A DNA stretch of 64,000 bases from Endomychus coccineus (GCA_958510875.1 OY294068.1:156338388-156402387); one strand, 5' to 3'; counted from the stretch's first letter, positions 1-12,800 are shown. The notes: generated by a model from the letters alone, not told the origin. Translations and numbers: made by a program.

Positions 1-502
1 TGCAATTAATCATTAAATGATGACAACTTGAGACAGGTCCTTGCCAGACTAAGTTCCACGTTCAACAAAGCGTTAAAATGTGATTCTCACAGAGCTATTG
101 CTTCTTTCCTTAAATAATTTGAATGATTTTCAAATCTCTCCTAATGCTTGCTCACTGAACATTATATCCTTATGGTTAATCCCACTGAATTTCGTCACAT
201 GGTATACCAACTTTGGTTAGAATATCTTAATTTCCCGAATTTTAAAGCCTTATATGTCGTAAATGACATATGTTTATTTGACAAAGTCTCATTTTTGAAC
301 AAACAATACACACACACATTTTTTCACATGGAATTTTGAAACATCCTGTATATATTCTCATATAGTAATTTCAAAAACAATGTGTGCGAGTTCATGTAGC
401 GTATGTTGTGTTGTCAGAAATGGGTCTCCCCTGAAGAAACAGAAAATCTTGGAAATGTTACTGTTTCCTAAGTGTAGTATTTCCATCCCGCTTTTCAATA
501 TA
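1..502. other. Unassigned AT-rich DNA left of an ITm element
   Basis: No reading frame, RNA motif or repeat that I can recognise. The only short open frames lack any family motif. The TA at 501-502 is the left flank of the ITm element that starts at 503. Confidence 0.5.
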
Positions 503-2776
503 CAGGGTGTCCTCGAACTGCGTGGCTAAAGTAAAACCGAAGATTCTTCGATTCGAAAAAAAATTGATGAGGCTTTTTACTTTTGCCTCAAGTGTCTTGT
601 TTAGCCGGTAGAGGGCTTCAAAGTTGCAAAAATAATTTTGTTTTTCTGTATAACTTGAGAACGTGATGGAGTACTTTTACAATATTTGGCAGGTGAGTTA
701 CTGTCAATAATAGCCATTTTGAGAGCGGAGCATAGAGCCTTAGAGACCATATAAATGGCTCAAACTTGAGGATGTAACGGGAAAAGTGTCCAGAACTTTT
801 TTGTGGTCGATGTAATTCACTCTATATTTTTTATGTAGATAGCTCATCTAATTTAAAAACTTTTCCTACTCTTAGAAAATTTTGATAAAATCAACGGATT
901 AGCTTGAAAAAAATTATTTTCGAGTCTCTGCAATTTTGGCTTACTAATTTTACTTGATTAAAATACCTTAGTTGCCTTTGCTTTTCTAATGTTATTTTGG
1001 CATTTGGAGAATTTATTCTCAAAACTGTCAGTTTTTACTTTGCTTTCCGTAAAAATTTTATAAAATTATGGCTCAAAATTTCACTAACACTGAAATGGTT
1101 AATATCTCGGTAAAACACGAATAATAAAAACAATAGAAATGGGGAAACTATGTGATTATTCAGGAAAAACAAATGCTAATTCAAAAGAAACAACAAAACT
1201 TTTTTGGAAATCGCTAAGGCATCAATTGTTCGAAATGTTGCCCATTTTCCTGAATACACAAATTAATTCGTTTCAAGAAATTGGATTGAACTCTGGCTAG
1301 TACTTCAGGATCATTCTTCAATAAATCCGCTTCATGATTGATTCGTTGCAACAATTCCTCTCGTGTGTTTACTGGAGCTGCATAAACTTTCGACTTCAAA
1401 GCGCCCCATAGAAAGAAGTCGCAGGGCGTCAAATCAGGGGAGCGGGCCGGCCAGTTCACTGGTGCATCGTGTCCTCTACCTATCCAGCGATCTGGATATT
1501 CCGCATTCAAATGTCGCCTCACCGCTAATGTGAAATTAGGAGGTGCACCATCATGGATAAACCAGGCCACGACGAATGTGTGAGGGCAAGTCTTCCAACA
1601 GTTCAAGTATCCTTTGTTCCAAAAAGTTCAAGTAGTTCTCCCCGTTCAATCGATCGGGTATAACGGTAGGGCCAATAATAAAGTTATCCACAATTCCAAC
1701 CCAAACATTGATTTTAGTTTGATTCTGAAAATATGTAACTTCTGTTTCATGAGGATTTTCATCAGCATAGAAATGTTCATTATGGAGGTTAAAAAGACCA
1801 CATCTCGTGAAAGTAGCTCCGTCCGAGAACAGAATTCTTCTACAAAAATTGGGGTTTGCGTTTTGTCTTTGGACAATAAGCCGACAGAAATCTAGCCGTT
1901 GACCTGGATCCATGGGCAGTAAGTCTTGAACTGTTTTAATATGATAGGGATACAACAGTTCTTCTTTCAGTACATTATGAACTAATGATTTTGAGGCTCC
2001 AATACGAAGTCCCAAACGTAGTGTGCTTATCCCAGGTTCAGTTTCAACCGCTTCCAGTATCGCTTCTTCGAGCTCTAACGTCCTTCTTGTCCGTCTGCGT
2101 CCAGTTTCTCTGCGATTTGCTTCAAATTTGCCAGTTTCGCGAAGGTTTGCCGATTTGGAATTCTGCGATGCGGATATCTTTCCCTTCTCCGGCCATTGCA
2201 ACGACAAAGTCCTTAAATCAATAACATATCAACCATTTCAGTGTTAGTGAAATTTTGAGCCATAATTTTATAAAATTTTTACGGAAAGCAAAGTAAAAAC
2301 TGACAGTTTTGAGAATAAATTCTCCAAATGCCAAAATGACATTAGAAAAGCAAAGGCAACTAAGGTATTTTAATCAAGTAAAATTAGTAAGCCAAAATTG
2401 CAGAGACTCGAAAATTATTTTTTTCAAGCTAATCCGTTAATTTTATCAAAATTTTCTAAGAGTAAGAAAACCACAAAAAAGTTCTGGACACTTTTCCCGT
2501 TACATCCTCAAGTTTGAGCCATTTCTATGGTCTCTAGGGCTCTATGCTCCGCTCTCAAAAACGGCTATTATTGACAGTAACTCACCTGCCAAATATTGTA
2601 AAAGTCCTTCATCACGTTCTCAAGTTATACCGAAAAAACAAAATTATTTTTGCAATTTTGAAGCCCTCTACCGGGTAAACAAGACACTTAAGGCAAAAGT
2701 AAAAAGGCTCATCAACTTTTTTTCGAATCAAAGAATCTTCGGTTTTATTTTGGCCACGCAGTTCGAGGACACCCTG
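503..2776 (-). mobile_element. ITm (Tc1/mariner superfamily) element, family A copy 1, with very long terminal inverted repeats
   Basis: The element begins CAGGGTGTCCTCG and ends with the reverse complement, and both ends are flanked by TA (501-502 and 2777-2778), the target duplication of this superfamily. The inverted repeats are exceptionally long: 503-1100 on the left pairs with 2231-2776 on the right. The left arm carries a second, non-functional copy of the transposase start (ATG at 1068 and the ten codons after it). The right arm lacks about 50 bp, near 2465, that is present in the other copy at 38140-40473. The single gene inside is a broken transposase on the minus strand. The element is therefore non-autonomous. 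Confidence 0.88.
1214..2263 (-). pseudogene. DDE transposase pseudogene, ITm family A copy 1
   Basis: Reading on the minus strand from the ATG at 2263, the product has an N-terminal helix-turn-helix region and then a DDE catalytic core. The first acid lies in LFSDGATFT, the second in IHDGAPP and the third in SPDLTPCDFFLWG. I count 43 residues between the second and third acids, against 34 in classical mariner. The reading frame is broken: a one-base loss shortly after the start leads to an early stop, and a second frame change lies near 1555-1575, just before the second catalytic Asp. The NWPARSPDLTP stretch makes the superfamily assignment secure. The exact subfamily is not. A non-functional protein is expected. 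Confidence 0.85.
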
Positions 2777-3562
2777 TATCTCTATATTAGAAATTGGCAG
2801 TTGAAAATTCCGAAAGTCGCGGAGCGAACACTTTGCGAATGTGCAAGTAGTCAGTGCATGTAAAATCGATGTAACCACACTCTTCTACTTTGCAGAACAC
2901 CATACTTTATCATGAGAGTACAATAAGAAAATTCGACTTTGCCTTGTCGGGTATATTTCTTCTTTTATCATATAGATGTGGGCGTGTTCCTACTAACCTC
3001 ATCGGAAACAAACGGTCGCTGCTTTCTTTCAATAGAACCGTGGCATCTCTAGAAAATCGTGAAAAACCAGTCGCTCATAATTGGAAGAGAAGTTCGAGCG
3101 CAGAGAAAAAGCAGTGTTGCACCGACACGCTTCAACTCCTATTTAAACAGCACACCGGATTGCTCCAGGAGATTCAACTTCAACTTGGCAAACGAATATA
3201 GTATACTTTCAAACGAGTACATTTCCTGAGTTCGGACCGTTAGATTTAATTTGCCTCACCCGTTTGACGGGAGTGTGGGATATATCTTTGGCAATAACGT
3301 TTCGGATATATTGGATACCTAAGTTAATATTGTAGGATTATACCTAATTGAATTGAATCAGCAATTACGTGATGAAAATCTATCATAAACTTGAATAAAA
3401 TAACTCAACGGAATTTAATTTTCACTAATTTGATAAATGAATGTAACTAGTACCATATATTTCTTTGAAGAAGCTACGATGTTAGCGAAACTAGTTATAT
3501 TCATTTATTAAATTAGTTCAATAGTAATTCATTTTTAACTTATAAAGTTATGGAAATAAAAT
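2777..3562 (+). other. Unassigned; possible LTR or promoter fragment
   Basis: An open frame at 2890-3201 (103 codons) shows no family motif. Around 3138-3150 is a TATTTAA box followed by CAGCACACCGG, and a small hairpin (CCCGTTTGACGGG) lies near 3260. That arrangement is common in retroviral-type LTRs, but no second LTR, primer-binding site or gag/pol is visible. I treat it as unassigned. Confidence 0.25.
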
Positions 3563-4266
3563 CACTAATGAATACTAAAATAAACAATGAATGCTTTTAT
3601 TATCCACTATTGCTCACATATGTTCCAACACACAGTATCATCATCTGAGCTAAGTTATAAACCAAAGTTACATTGACAGAGAACGGCTTTATACTCTAAT
3701 GACTATACTTATCAAGTGGAGGGGAATACCGTTAGTTATAGAACATTTGAAGTTTTGAAGGAGCACTAAGGAAATGATTAATAATTGGTAAATGATAAAT
3801 GTCCAATTGATCATTTGAAAATACATTATTTATATCTTTAACAATGATTCCAATGTATTCCAAGCCCTTCCATTCGATATATAAGATTTCGAGATTATGA
3901 CTGAAATGATGGTTCACGATTCCGAAATCTTACATATTGAATGGAAGGGCTTGAAATTGAATACATTGGAATCATTGGAAATTCTCAAACATGTTAAAGA
4001 CGAAAATAATGTAGTTTTAAATGATCGATTGGACATTTATCATTCAATTATTGATCATTTCTTCAGTTGTTCTTCAAATGTTCTGTAACTAATGATATCC
4101 CTCCCCACTTAATAAGGATAGTCATTATAGTATAAAGCCTTCCTATGTCAATGTAACTTTAGTTTATAGCTTAGCTTAGATGATGACACTGAGTGCACTG
4201 ACACTGAAACATATCTAAGCAATAGTGGATAATAAGAACATTCATTGTTTATTTAGTTCTTAATAG
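3563..4266. mobile_element. Foldback (palindromic) element of about 0.7 kb
   Basis: The two halves are inverted copies of one another around a centre near 3910. The left half runs from CTAATGAATACTAAAATAA and the right half mirrors it to about 4266. The two arms are diverged by several percent with small indels. No protein is encoded; the short frames at 3732-3917 and 3897-4088 are mirror images of each other. Each arm carries a GATGATGAC- or GATGATGATAC-type motif near its outer third, which resembles motifs at PLE termini, so it may be PLE-derived. Confidence 0.75.
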
Positions 4267-4308
4267 TTGTTTTATTCAAAATTTTATTATAATTTATAAG
4301 TATTCAAC

Positions 4309-5366
4309 TAAAACTTCAGGAAGTTGGAGATTTAACTCTAATTTATACAAAACTTGTAATATTTAGAATTAATGCGGACAAATTATTTCCCCACACTGTG
4401 ACATTCTCAATGCTAGTAGTTATCAACTAAAGCTAAATCTGAAAGTATGTACTTGAATATCAGAAATGAATCAGAATGTGGTACAAATTGAGAGATGGGG
4501 TAGACAATGGCTTAGGTGGGAGTTTATTTACAAAATTGTTGACAATTGCTGAATTACAGATATCGATTTTGGTATTTATAATTATGTTACTCTTGTTTTT
4601 TGAATGTTTGAAATTTCTATTGATATGGATTATTGAGCTTATGTTCTTTTTCTTGAATTTGTGAAATATCGCGATTAAGGGTGAAATTTTTATTATGTTA
4701 TTAGGTGATTCACGTAATTAGAGTCCTCTATTTCGAACCTGTAACTTCTCAAATGTTCGTGAAACGTTCCAATGAAACTGCGTCCAGTTTATCCTATGTA
4801 CAAGGCATAACAGTCATCACAGCTCAGCATGTTAACTTCAGATTTATTTGACTTATTTTCTTAAGATTTTGAATTATTAATATACGAGTATAGATTATTT
4901 TTTCTTACAAAAGGCTATTAATAAAATGAGATATTCTTTGTAAGTGTTCACCTAAATGTGTTAGACATGTGAAATTTGATTTGGTATTATTATTAATCTG
5001 CAAATAAATTAGGCTTAGGACTTTTTTATTAAGTTTATTATTTATTAATCCGCATAAATCATTACGAATAATTGCACAGGAAATATTAAGTTTAATCTCA
5101 CTCTGCATAGACCATAATTACATCAACAACAAAACTTCTTGAATAAACTCTCACCGAATCCATTGTCTACTCCATCCCTCAATTAGTACCACATTTTGAT
5201 CAATTTATGATATTTAGGACATACTTTTAGATGTATCTTCAGTTGTAACTCCTAGATTTCAGAATGCCACTGAGTGGTGAAACAATTAGTCAGTATTCAT
5301 TCTAGATTAAGGATTACTAGTTTTGCTTAAATTTGAGTTCAAATCTCCAACTTTCGGAAGTTAAAA
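4309..5366. mobile_element. Foldback element carrying a PLE fragment
   Basis: Arms of roughly 220 bp at 4309-4530 and 5145-5366 are inverted copies (AACTTCAGGAAGTTGGAG against its diverged complement CTCCAACTTTCGGAAGTT). The interior, near 4735-4830, encodes on the minus strand a relic GIY-YIG segment. The whole is likely an inverted arrangement of PLE terminal repeats around a short coding remnant. Confidence 0.65.
4735..4830 (-). pseudogene. GIY-YIG endonuclease fragment of a Penelope-like element
   Basis: The minus-strand translation contains SCDDCYALYIG, an in-frame stop, and then TGRSF and HEHLRSY. The Cys-x-x-Cys pair, the YIG and the HEHL block are the hallmark order of the C-terminal GIY-YIG domain of PLEs, which nicks target DNA during retrotransposition. 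The stop falls where the family has Gln after YIG (CAA to TAA). Only about 32 codons survive. Confidence 0.7.
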
Positions 5367-5865
5367 TGTTGTTACACTACGTAAACGCCGAAACCATAGA
5401 TATATTCAACTGAACACGAAAAATAACTATAGCATTAGATGAGAGGATTTCTTAAAGAGTAACCAATATTCAAATAATTGTTATTTATGGGCCTACAAAA
5501 TGAAAGCTATTAAAAACCATGAAGATAGTTCTGAATCTAACTTAAAGGAGAATCTATCTTGCTACATACGACATATACGATATACTCGAAAACTTACACT
5601 CTGTCTATGCATGAATTGGAACAAAATGTTGTAATTTGTTTCAAACTGTTTATCAGAACCTATTTTGAACGTGATCATGCCCCTAAAATATAAGTAGGAT
5701 TCGAAACCTTAGAAGATCCATATAGTCCAAGACTACCATTCTGTGAGATGCCGAAAGTTCAGTCTAAGTTCATTCATTAGTTCACCACGTGATTCCATTG
5801 TTTAATATATGCGGAATAGGGGAATAAAACACAAATTTAAATTAAAACGAACTTCAAGTTCCATC
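5367..5865. other. Unassigned AT-rich DNA
   Basis: No coding or structural signal that I can support. Confidence 0.4.
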
Positions 5866-6118
5866 ATCATCATCATTTGAGGGGAGGACCTAGTCTCCAA
5901 ATATACTTGAGACACTTAGCTGAACCCATTGTGCGCCCCGTGATCAGAAGCCTATTCTGTTTCAGCAGGCCTGTGGCCCACCAGAAACTCAGAATATTGC
6001 TGACGCTGACTTCCATAAGTTCTTCTGGGAGCAGTTTTGCTTGACCAAAGTAACGGTGCCTCAGGAATGGTTAAGCAGGGCATTCCAACACGATGTGATA
6101 GGCAGTTTATTCCACTTA
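5866..6118 (-). pseudogene. Non-LTR retrotransposon C-terminal fragment, distal part
   Basis: The minus-strand translation contains YHIVLECPA directly followed by a stop, the zinc-knuckle (Cys/His) tail found after RNase H in many insect non-LTR elements. The rest is frame-shifted. The piece continues the fragment at 6809-7300; the Helitron at 6119-6808 splits the two. Confidence 0.65.
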
Positions 6119-6808
6119 TCTGCATTTCACTACATAGTATAAAACAAAGTCGCTTTGTCTGTCCCTATATCCCTATGTATGCTTAAATCTTTAAAACTAC
6201 GCAACGGATTTTGATGCGGTTTTTTTTTAATAGTTAGAGTGATTGAAGAGGAAGGTTTATATGTATAATAACATCCATTAAATAGTGGAGAAATACTGTT
6301 ATTTTTGAGGTTTCCAATGTGATGTCGTAAATAATTACATTTTTTCCGCTTACATTGCAAACGCAGCCTGAACCCTACGAGATATATCAAAATAATGTAC
6401 TAAGTATTGTACACATTGAAAAGGTCTACAGAAAACTCCGCGATGGTATATGTCTATCTCCTATGGTTATCCCACAATACCATTTTTTTGTCATTTACTT
6501 TTTACGACAAATAATGGCTGATTTTCGGAGCGATTTTAACCAATACAGCATTAATCCTTATCCAATTAAATACCTTAAATACATTGTTGATTTAATATAG
6601 ATCTATATGGCCCTTTACAGCATATGATTTAAATGAATATTTTCGAAGATATTACAGATTTAAAAATTGCGGGACGTAGCGTTTGCGGCGGTACCGGCCG
6701 GCCGGGCGGGAGCGTGCCTATAAATAGCGTGTCGGAGGCCGCGGTTCTCTCTATAGTACTTTGAATTTACCAGCATTGCACCCGTGTGAAGCCGGGGCGG
6801 GTCGCTAG
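6119..6808 (+). mobile_element. Non-autonomous Helitron
   Basis: The 5-prime part (ATAGTATAAAACAAAGTCGC and the AAACTACGCAACGGATTTTG block) matches a Helitron type widespread in insects. The 3-prime end has the hairpin ACCCG...CGGGT and terminates in CTAG at 6805-6808, immediately followed by T. The left end is placed at TC (6119) preceded by A, so the insertion lies between A and T as Helitrons require. No Rep/helicase is encoded. The interior has a GC-rich block (6690-6745) unlike the surroundings. The left boundary could be off by about ten bases. Confidence 0.78.
6719..6726 (+). promoter_or_regulatory. TATA box in the GC-rich block of the Helitron
   Basis: TATAAATA stands between GC-rich stretches (CGGCCGGCCGGGCGGGAGCG before, GTCGGAGGCCGCGG after). 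The arrangement looks like a core promoter, but no gene follows within the element. Confidence 0.3.
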
Positions 6809-7300
6809 TCCTACATATAAGGATCATCTGCGATGCTCATAGTATGAATGTGTTTGTTAGGACGACAGTGACCCATTAGGATTCCAGTCATCTCTCTGAT
6901 GTCCCTCCTGTTTAGATAATGGCGTTTCTTTGAGAGCCTAGGCAAAGGCTCTTTGATAACGAGCTTGGCCTGCCTCATGCGTGCTCATTTTCACCACAAG
7001 TCAGACCACTCTTTGTTCAGTTGGCCCAAAAGGCGAGGCCCCCTATGCAATTTGATAAAGCCACCATTGGCTGGCTCCTATCAGATAGAGGCGCCAGACC
7101 ACACTTGCCTGGCCGGGAACGCAACCATTCCATTTCCTTGAACTTCAGATGAGTTGAACTTTATTTCTCCCGGCTAGTTGAGTCAGTGTATCCCTGCATT
7201 CTTTGACAAGCCTTGATGTGGCTCTAGGTAACTTGAAACCTCCTAGAGCCTACCTGCTGTCTGTGAAGATGTACATGCGAAAACTTGATTTAATCCCTTC
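6809..7300 (-). pseudogene. Non-LTR retrotransposon C-terminal fragment, proximal part
   Basis: The minus-strand translation includes RRDIREMTGILMGHCRPNKH, the conserved linker between the RNase H domain and the Cys/His tail of insect non-LTR elements. Stops and frame changes show it is dead. The reading continues across the Helitron into 5866-6118. Base composition is richer in GC than the flanks. Confidence 0.72.
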
Positions 7301-8344
7301 AGAGTGATATCTTGAATGAATGAGAATTTTTTTTAATTTTTAACCCCATAACTTTTGAGCATAAATAGATAGAGAAAATTTCTTCATAAAAGTTATTAAT
7401 AATACAAAGTGCATCCCTACTGTGAAGAAATATGGGTATATTCGTGAAAAAATATTCCGACGAGATCATTACGGCCATTTTTGAACTTATAATTTTTTCC
7501 TCTCTAAGCTAAAACAGTATTTCTGGGCATCATATTTGCGACTATGGGTTTAGAATATAGTTGTCTTTTATGTTTTTGCCGTACTAGGAAGCCAACTTTG
7601 GATCATCCTATATACTCCTAAATTTGTGTTGATTCGACGTAGTAGTAATTTTTTCTGCTACAATATTGAAGATTTTCATTACAATTGAATGTTCTACTTT
7701 CCAAATAATGTGCATTATAAGTAACTCAATCTTCATTGACTAAATTTATTCACTTTATTTATTGTTCTGTTTTGAATCAGCTTGCATTTATTATATCGTG
7801 ATCCTTAATATACGAATGGATATGGCAAACCTTACTGACTCATGGGATTGTGCTTTTCTTGCTTAGAAGATTTCCAACCGTCATATAATATATTCACATC
7901 TAGGCTACCCTGACTACCTCACGTATAGACATGCGTTTATACGTCTAAACATATTTCTCTTCACTACAGTTTCGCCAGGAATATTTTTCACGCGAGCTCA
8001 CAGTGTCACGCAAAAAACCTATACCTTTTTATTCGCATTGAAACGAATGAACCAGTTCTACTTTCCTTGCGTAAATAATGGCACGCATATGTTCACTAAA
8101 TTGCCAGTAGACTTCCGGTTCAGAGCTTATTTTGTAACCGTTTCCTGTACGATATTTGAAAACTGATTTTACTTTCAAATAGACTGTTGAATACTGTGCT
8201 GTAATGAATATGAGATTATCATAAAATCAACTATACCATAAATATAAACTAATATTCAGTGATCTGAATACGTATTTACGTATTTAAACAAATAAGTTGC
8301 CATCTTCAATGCATCTCTAGCACACGGAAAAGATTATAAGAACA
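7301..8344. other. Unassigned AT-rich DNA
   Basis: No gene or repeat recognised. The last bases (8337-8344) are the left copy of the degenerate 8-bp target duplication of the hAT element. Confidence 0.4.
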
Positions 8345-9810
8345 CAGTGGCGGCTCATGAGTTATGAAAGAGGGTGGGCGCAAGTAAAATCGCTAATTTG
8401 GCTTAAAATAGTATCATATACTTCCTTTGCAATAACAACTCTGTTATCTCCGCCTGTTGATTGTCACTGTCAGTAAAATTTCTAATCCGGATAATTTGCT
8501 GTTGGAATTGTATAATTACCTTTTGCAGTTAAGCACTGTCAATCTCGCGCATTTGAGTCTGATTAAATAATATTTCAACATGTGGCATGATGAAATGAAA
8601 TATTTTCAACCAGTAAAGAAATTTTGAGCAATTCGAATGATTCATTAAAACATCCCATCTCCGTCAATAATTTTGTCTAAATATTCTTTGAAAAAATCCT
8701 GTTGTTCGAATAATGTGTTCACAGTTCGACTTTTGGAAATCCAGCGTGTAGGAACAGCGCATGGTAATCTACAATTGACTATTCCATCAAGAATTACCGT
8801 TCGTTTTGGAGATCGAAGAAAACAGCTTGAAAATGACTGCAAATTTGCGAAGAAGATTTTTACTTTTTTATTGCACTGTGCCGCTCGTTTCATAATTAAA
8901 TTAAATTGATGGGCGGAACAGTGAATGTAATGTGCATGTGGAAATGTTCTTTCAATAATTGGTTGGACACCATTTGTCTTACCACTCATCACGGGCGCGT
9001 AGTCGTAACTTTGAGCGATTAGTTTATTGTGATCAGACTCAGAAGGAGAGTTTAAAATAGTTTGCATTCAGCAATGTTTTCCCTAATACATCAGCATTAT
9101 GTCCTCCCGGCTTAAAAAAAGAACAAAAGCGTTCAAAAATGTGTCCATTGAATTCAAAGGCAACGCAAAATTTTATACACATGATTAACCAGCGCAAAAT
9201 ATAACGATTTTGTCCGACAACTTCGTTGTACTTAATTTGATGTCGCAAATATGCACTGTCTAATTGTTCACGTATGTCCACTTTGCTTAGAACACTAAAA
9301 TCCATGTATGCATTCATGTGAGAAACGGCATTTTCTTGTTTCTTTGCCCTCTCTGCGGTGTATTTTAAATCACTCGACCCTTTTTTATTCCACGCTCTAA
9401 CCTCTTTCTTAATACAAGCACATGAAACAAAATAGTTTATTTGTTATTGGAAATGATAGCGGTTTTTTTTTAACATATTGCACACAATTAACTTCCATCA
9501 TCAATTCACGTCTTCGAATTGAATTCACACACCGTACACTATGAATGCAAGACGTTAACTGAAGAGACGTCGCTTGTGCCCATACCGACAGTACAAGCGC
9601 GTATGGCGAATATAACCATAGTCAGCCGAATCATAGTTTGAATAGGTACACTTCAGAACGTTCCCCTGGACATAGTTTTGAGCGTTAGAATTGCATGCAC
9701 CTGACGTGCGGAATGAAATAATAAACTGAATTACATACGAATTCCTTTCTATTTATCTTGGTCGTTGGGTGGGCACGTGCCCTTGTGCCCTTTAGTACCA
9801 GCCGCCACTG
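8345..9810 (-). mobile_element. hAT-superfamily element with an internally deleted gene
   Basis: The ends are CAGTGGCGGCT and its perfect inverted copy AGCCGCCACTG. The flanks TAAGAACA and AAAGAATA agree at six of eight positions, as expected for an aged 8-bp hAT duplication. The interior encodes part of a hAT/ZMYM-type transposase on the minus strand. At 1.47 kb the element is far shorter than an autonomous one of about 3 kb. Confidence 0.85.
8645..9317 (-). pseudogene. hAT/ZMYM1-like (DUF4371-type) transposase fragment
   Basis: The segment at 9317-9039 resembles the DUF4371 portion (the REQLDSAYLRHQIKYNEVVG part). The segment at 9067-8645 carries SYDYAPVMSGKTNGVQ, HYIHCSAHQFNLIM and VPTRW, the middle of the hAT catalytic domain around the second catalytic Asp and the CxxH signature. 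The two segments lie in different frames, so there is at least one frameshift near 9050. The N-terminal zinc finger and the C-terminal dimerisation region are missing. It cannot make an active transposase. Confidence 0.82.
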
Positions 9811-12800
9811 AAAGAATATGTAGTATTTTTTATATACGAAATTGGTGATTACAGAATTGGTTTCTGAGAAGTCGTAATAGGCAGATAGATGATGAAAGGC
9901 AGAAAGCTTCAGTTTAGACGATTTAGTAGGCGCTTGTAGATCACTTCTAACCGATTTGAGATATTTTGAATAGCTCAAATGATTCATTTTCGAAAACCCC
10001 TTGAAATTTTTTTATTTCTGGAATTTTTTCAATCCTATGAAATAATGTTGAACAAAATTTTCCCGTAGGATGAATCGGTCTGGTTAGATTTCAAACACAA
10101 CGTTTTGATTTTCTGAAAACATCATCAACTCCGCATTTTCTCATGAACGTCATGTTTAACTTTAGCTATTTTGAGAAGAGTATTTTCTTAGCTTTTCATC
10201 GATGTGATAACACATTTCATAACTGAATTGATATAAAGGTGAATAAAAAAGAAAAATAAGTTCATTAGAAATTTGACATTTTGACATTTGGCGAGTATTA
10301 TGTAACAGTATTCCAATCATTTCACATCCACTGAAAATCACTACTAATTACCTATTAACATTAATACTACAGGATATTAAGATTTGAAAATGTTGACCAT
10401 TTTTTTAAATGCACTATTGGCAATCTTTCCAACCGTTCTGACTATCCGGTGGAAGGTATTTCAGTTAACATTTTTTCAAATATTCCGAGTTCGCTGTTGA
10501 AGAACTTGTTTGTTTTCAGAAGAGTCAAATCGTATACAACGTTTTTGATATATCCCCATAAATAAAAATATAACGGCATGAGCTCCACGGATACAGCAAG
10601 CCAGCGTATAGAACCATTATTAGATATTACCTTTTCACCAAAACTCTTCGTTAAAAATGTTTGTACATCCCTAGTGCTACGTGCAAGTCTAACTATTCAG
10701 TTGATTATTTGGAAGGATATCTCTAATGACAGGGATCTATTTGGTTCTGTAACATGGCAAGTTATCTTTGAGCTGTCAGTGTTTGAGCATAAATAAAGAG
10801 ACCAATTAGACGATGTGCTAATAAGTAATGGGGAATATTGAATCATTAACAATCAAGATATTTAAAAATTTCTGGGAAATGTGATTCAAAATTATTTCTA
10901 AAAGAATTACTATGTTATATCACCAATCGTCCCACATCTTACATTAAAACCAAATCACACTAGTAATCTGCATAGTTCGCGTATTTTCGGATTTTCAGTA
11001 GCCCAGTAATAATGATTCTTTCTATTGAAACCTTCATAGTCATCTGTCACTGGACTTTAATGGAAATAACGGGATTTTCTCGACAATTATCGATATGCAA
11101 ATTGAAAAAAAAGTATCTTCTTTCAAAATCACCCACTTGAAGTCCTTGTAGGTTGACAAATTTTGATTGATGTGATGATTGTGACTTTATTGTTCCGCCT
11201 CCACTTCTGGTCGGGTGTTTTGTGAATTGAAAGCTCTTCCCAATGGTTAGTGGTTGACGAGGGGATCGAAAATTGATTCAAAGCTATTTGAAAATTGGTA
11301 TTCATTCAAAGATTTATGAGGATAAGCTGATATTCCCCCAATAATTCTCAGTGTATTATGGAATTATATACCAGCTGCTTGAGGAAATCATGTTATTGTT
11401 TGTATTGAAGTGAATATAAATCGCAGTGTATCAATCAAGATATAAATGAAGGAAGTGTGGAATCTATTCATAGATGGCATTATATAATCCGATGTTTTTA
11501 CCATTCTGTTTATCGATTATATGTACCGTCAACAGAATGTTCATTCGGTGACGTTACAAACTTTTTCGTTCTACTGATGGGCTCTATGAGGAGAGCGATA
11601 CAGCTCTTTAGAACAAAGAAGATAATTTGATAAGATGTGATGAGTAGTTATATCTTGATAACTCAAATATTTTGATTGCATTTTTATAATAATAATCGTC
11701 GTCTATTTGAATTTTTTTTTTTAACTTTCAGTATAAAGCTTTATTTTCGAAATGAATGATCTGATTGACAGATTCGGATCTTCCAACGTCAAGACGTCAC
11801 TAATTCAATCACATATTTTTATTCTCTCAACTTCATATACCTAATTGCTATATTGAATTTGGGAATGTATAAAGCGTGTGGAGAGTTCTTATATTAGTTG
11901 CATCAATTATTGTATTTCTTCCGTTCCTAACATTGCGGAAATTCTCTTTATATATAGAAAGTGAAAAATTCAGAATTTCATTGGAGAGAAACCTCATTTT
12001 CGCAATCCTACAACAGCATAAAATAATCACTAGATCCGACAATATAATATTATACGTATCGTCCGTCGAATAAAACAAAAGTAACGACTTATTTTACCTT
12101 GAACAATTTGCAGATAAGTTTGTTTAATAAAAGTAAGCATGGGAGGAATGCTATTATAGGATTTCAGGAAGCAGGTGTTGAATATAGTCGTACTAAATAA
12201 ATGTGTTGAATTATCAATATATTCAAAACTATCAAACACATTTTAATAGTGGATTAGAACGCTTACTGACAAATTTATTTTATTTTTCCAACAGGTACTC
12301 CAGAAGGTACGTAAAACCGTAATTTAGAATTTTTAATAATCTTTATCTTCTAACTTTGCTATACTTCGCTTTGTAGAAGTTTGGTTTTCAGTCCTTTGTA
12401 AAGTTCCAGTCTATTATCTACATCTTTCCTGCGCTGCTTACGAATGTATATCAGTCTCATACTCATGCTAGTTTTCTCCTTTGAATCATCAGCAATATGA
12501 CTACCTTTCCATAACCTCAGTTATTCTAACTGATTTTACGAATTAGTTTCCTGAGCATCTAAGTCTAAGCAACTAAAATAGTAACATCATGAACAATGAA
12601 ATGATCTGTTCGTATCTAAGTATAGGTACGTTATGCTCAAAACTAGTAGTTCACATTTTAAATTGTTCTGCCATTGAATCAAGAAGATTGGAGACAGAAG
12701 ACAAAATTTCTGTTTGCTGAATTCTTTCTTCTGTAATCTCTAAGCAAAACCGATAATCTGACCTTCTTTCCTGACAATATGTCAACGCTCCCAAATGATC

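Noticed and set aside
1646..1895. Overlapping ORFs on both strands within the transposase
   Set aside because: Shadow frames of the transposase coding region.
3732..4088. Two 60-codon ORFs on opposite strands
   Set aside because: They are mirror images produced by the palindromic element, not genes.
11876..12073. Hydrophobic 65-codon ORF
   Set aside because: AT-rich composition alone gives such frames; the opposite strand is open too and no homologous motif is visible.
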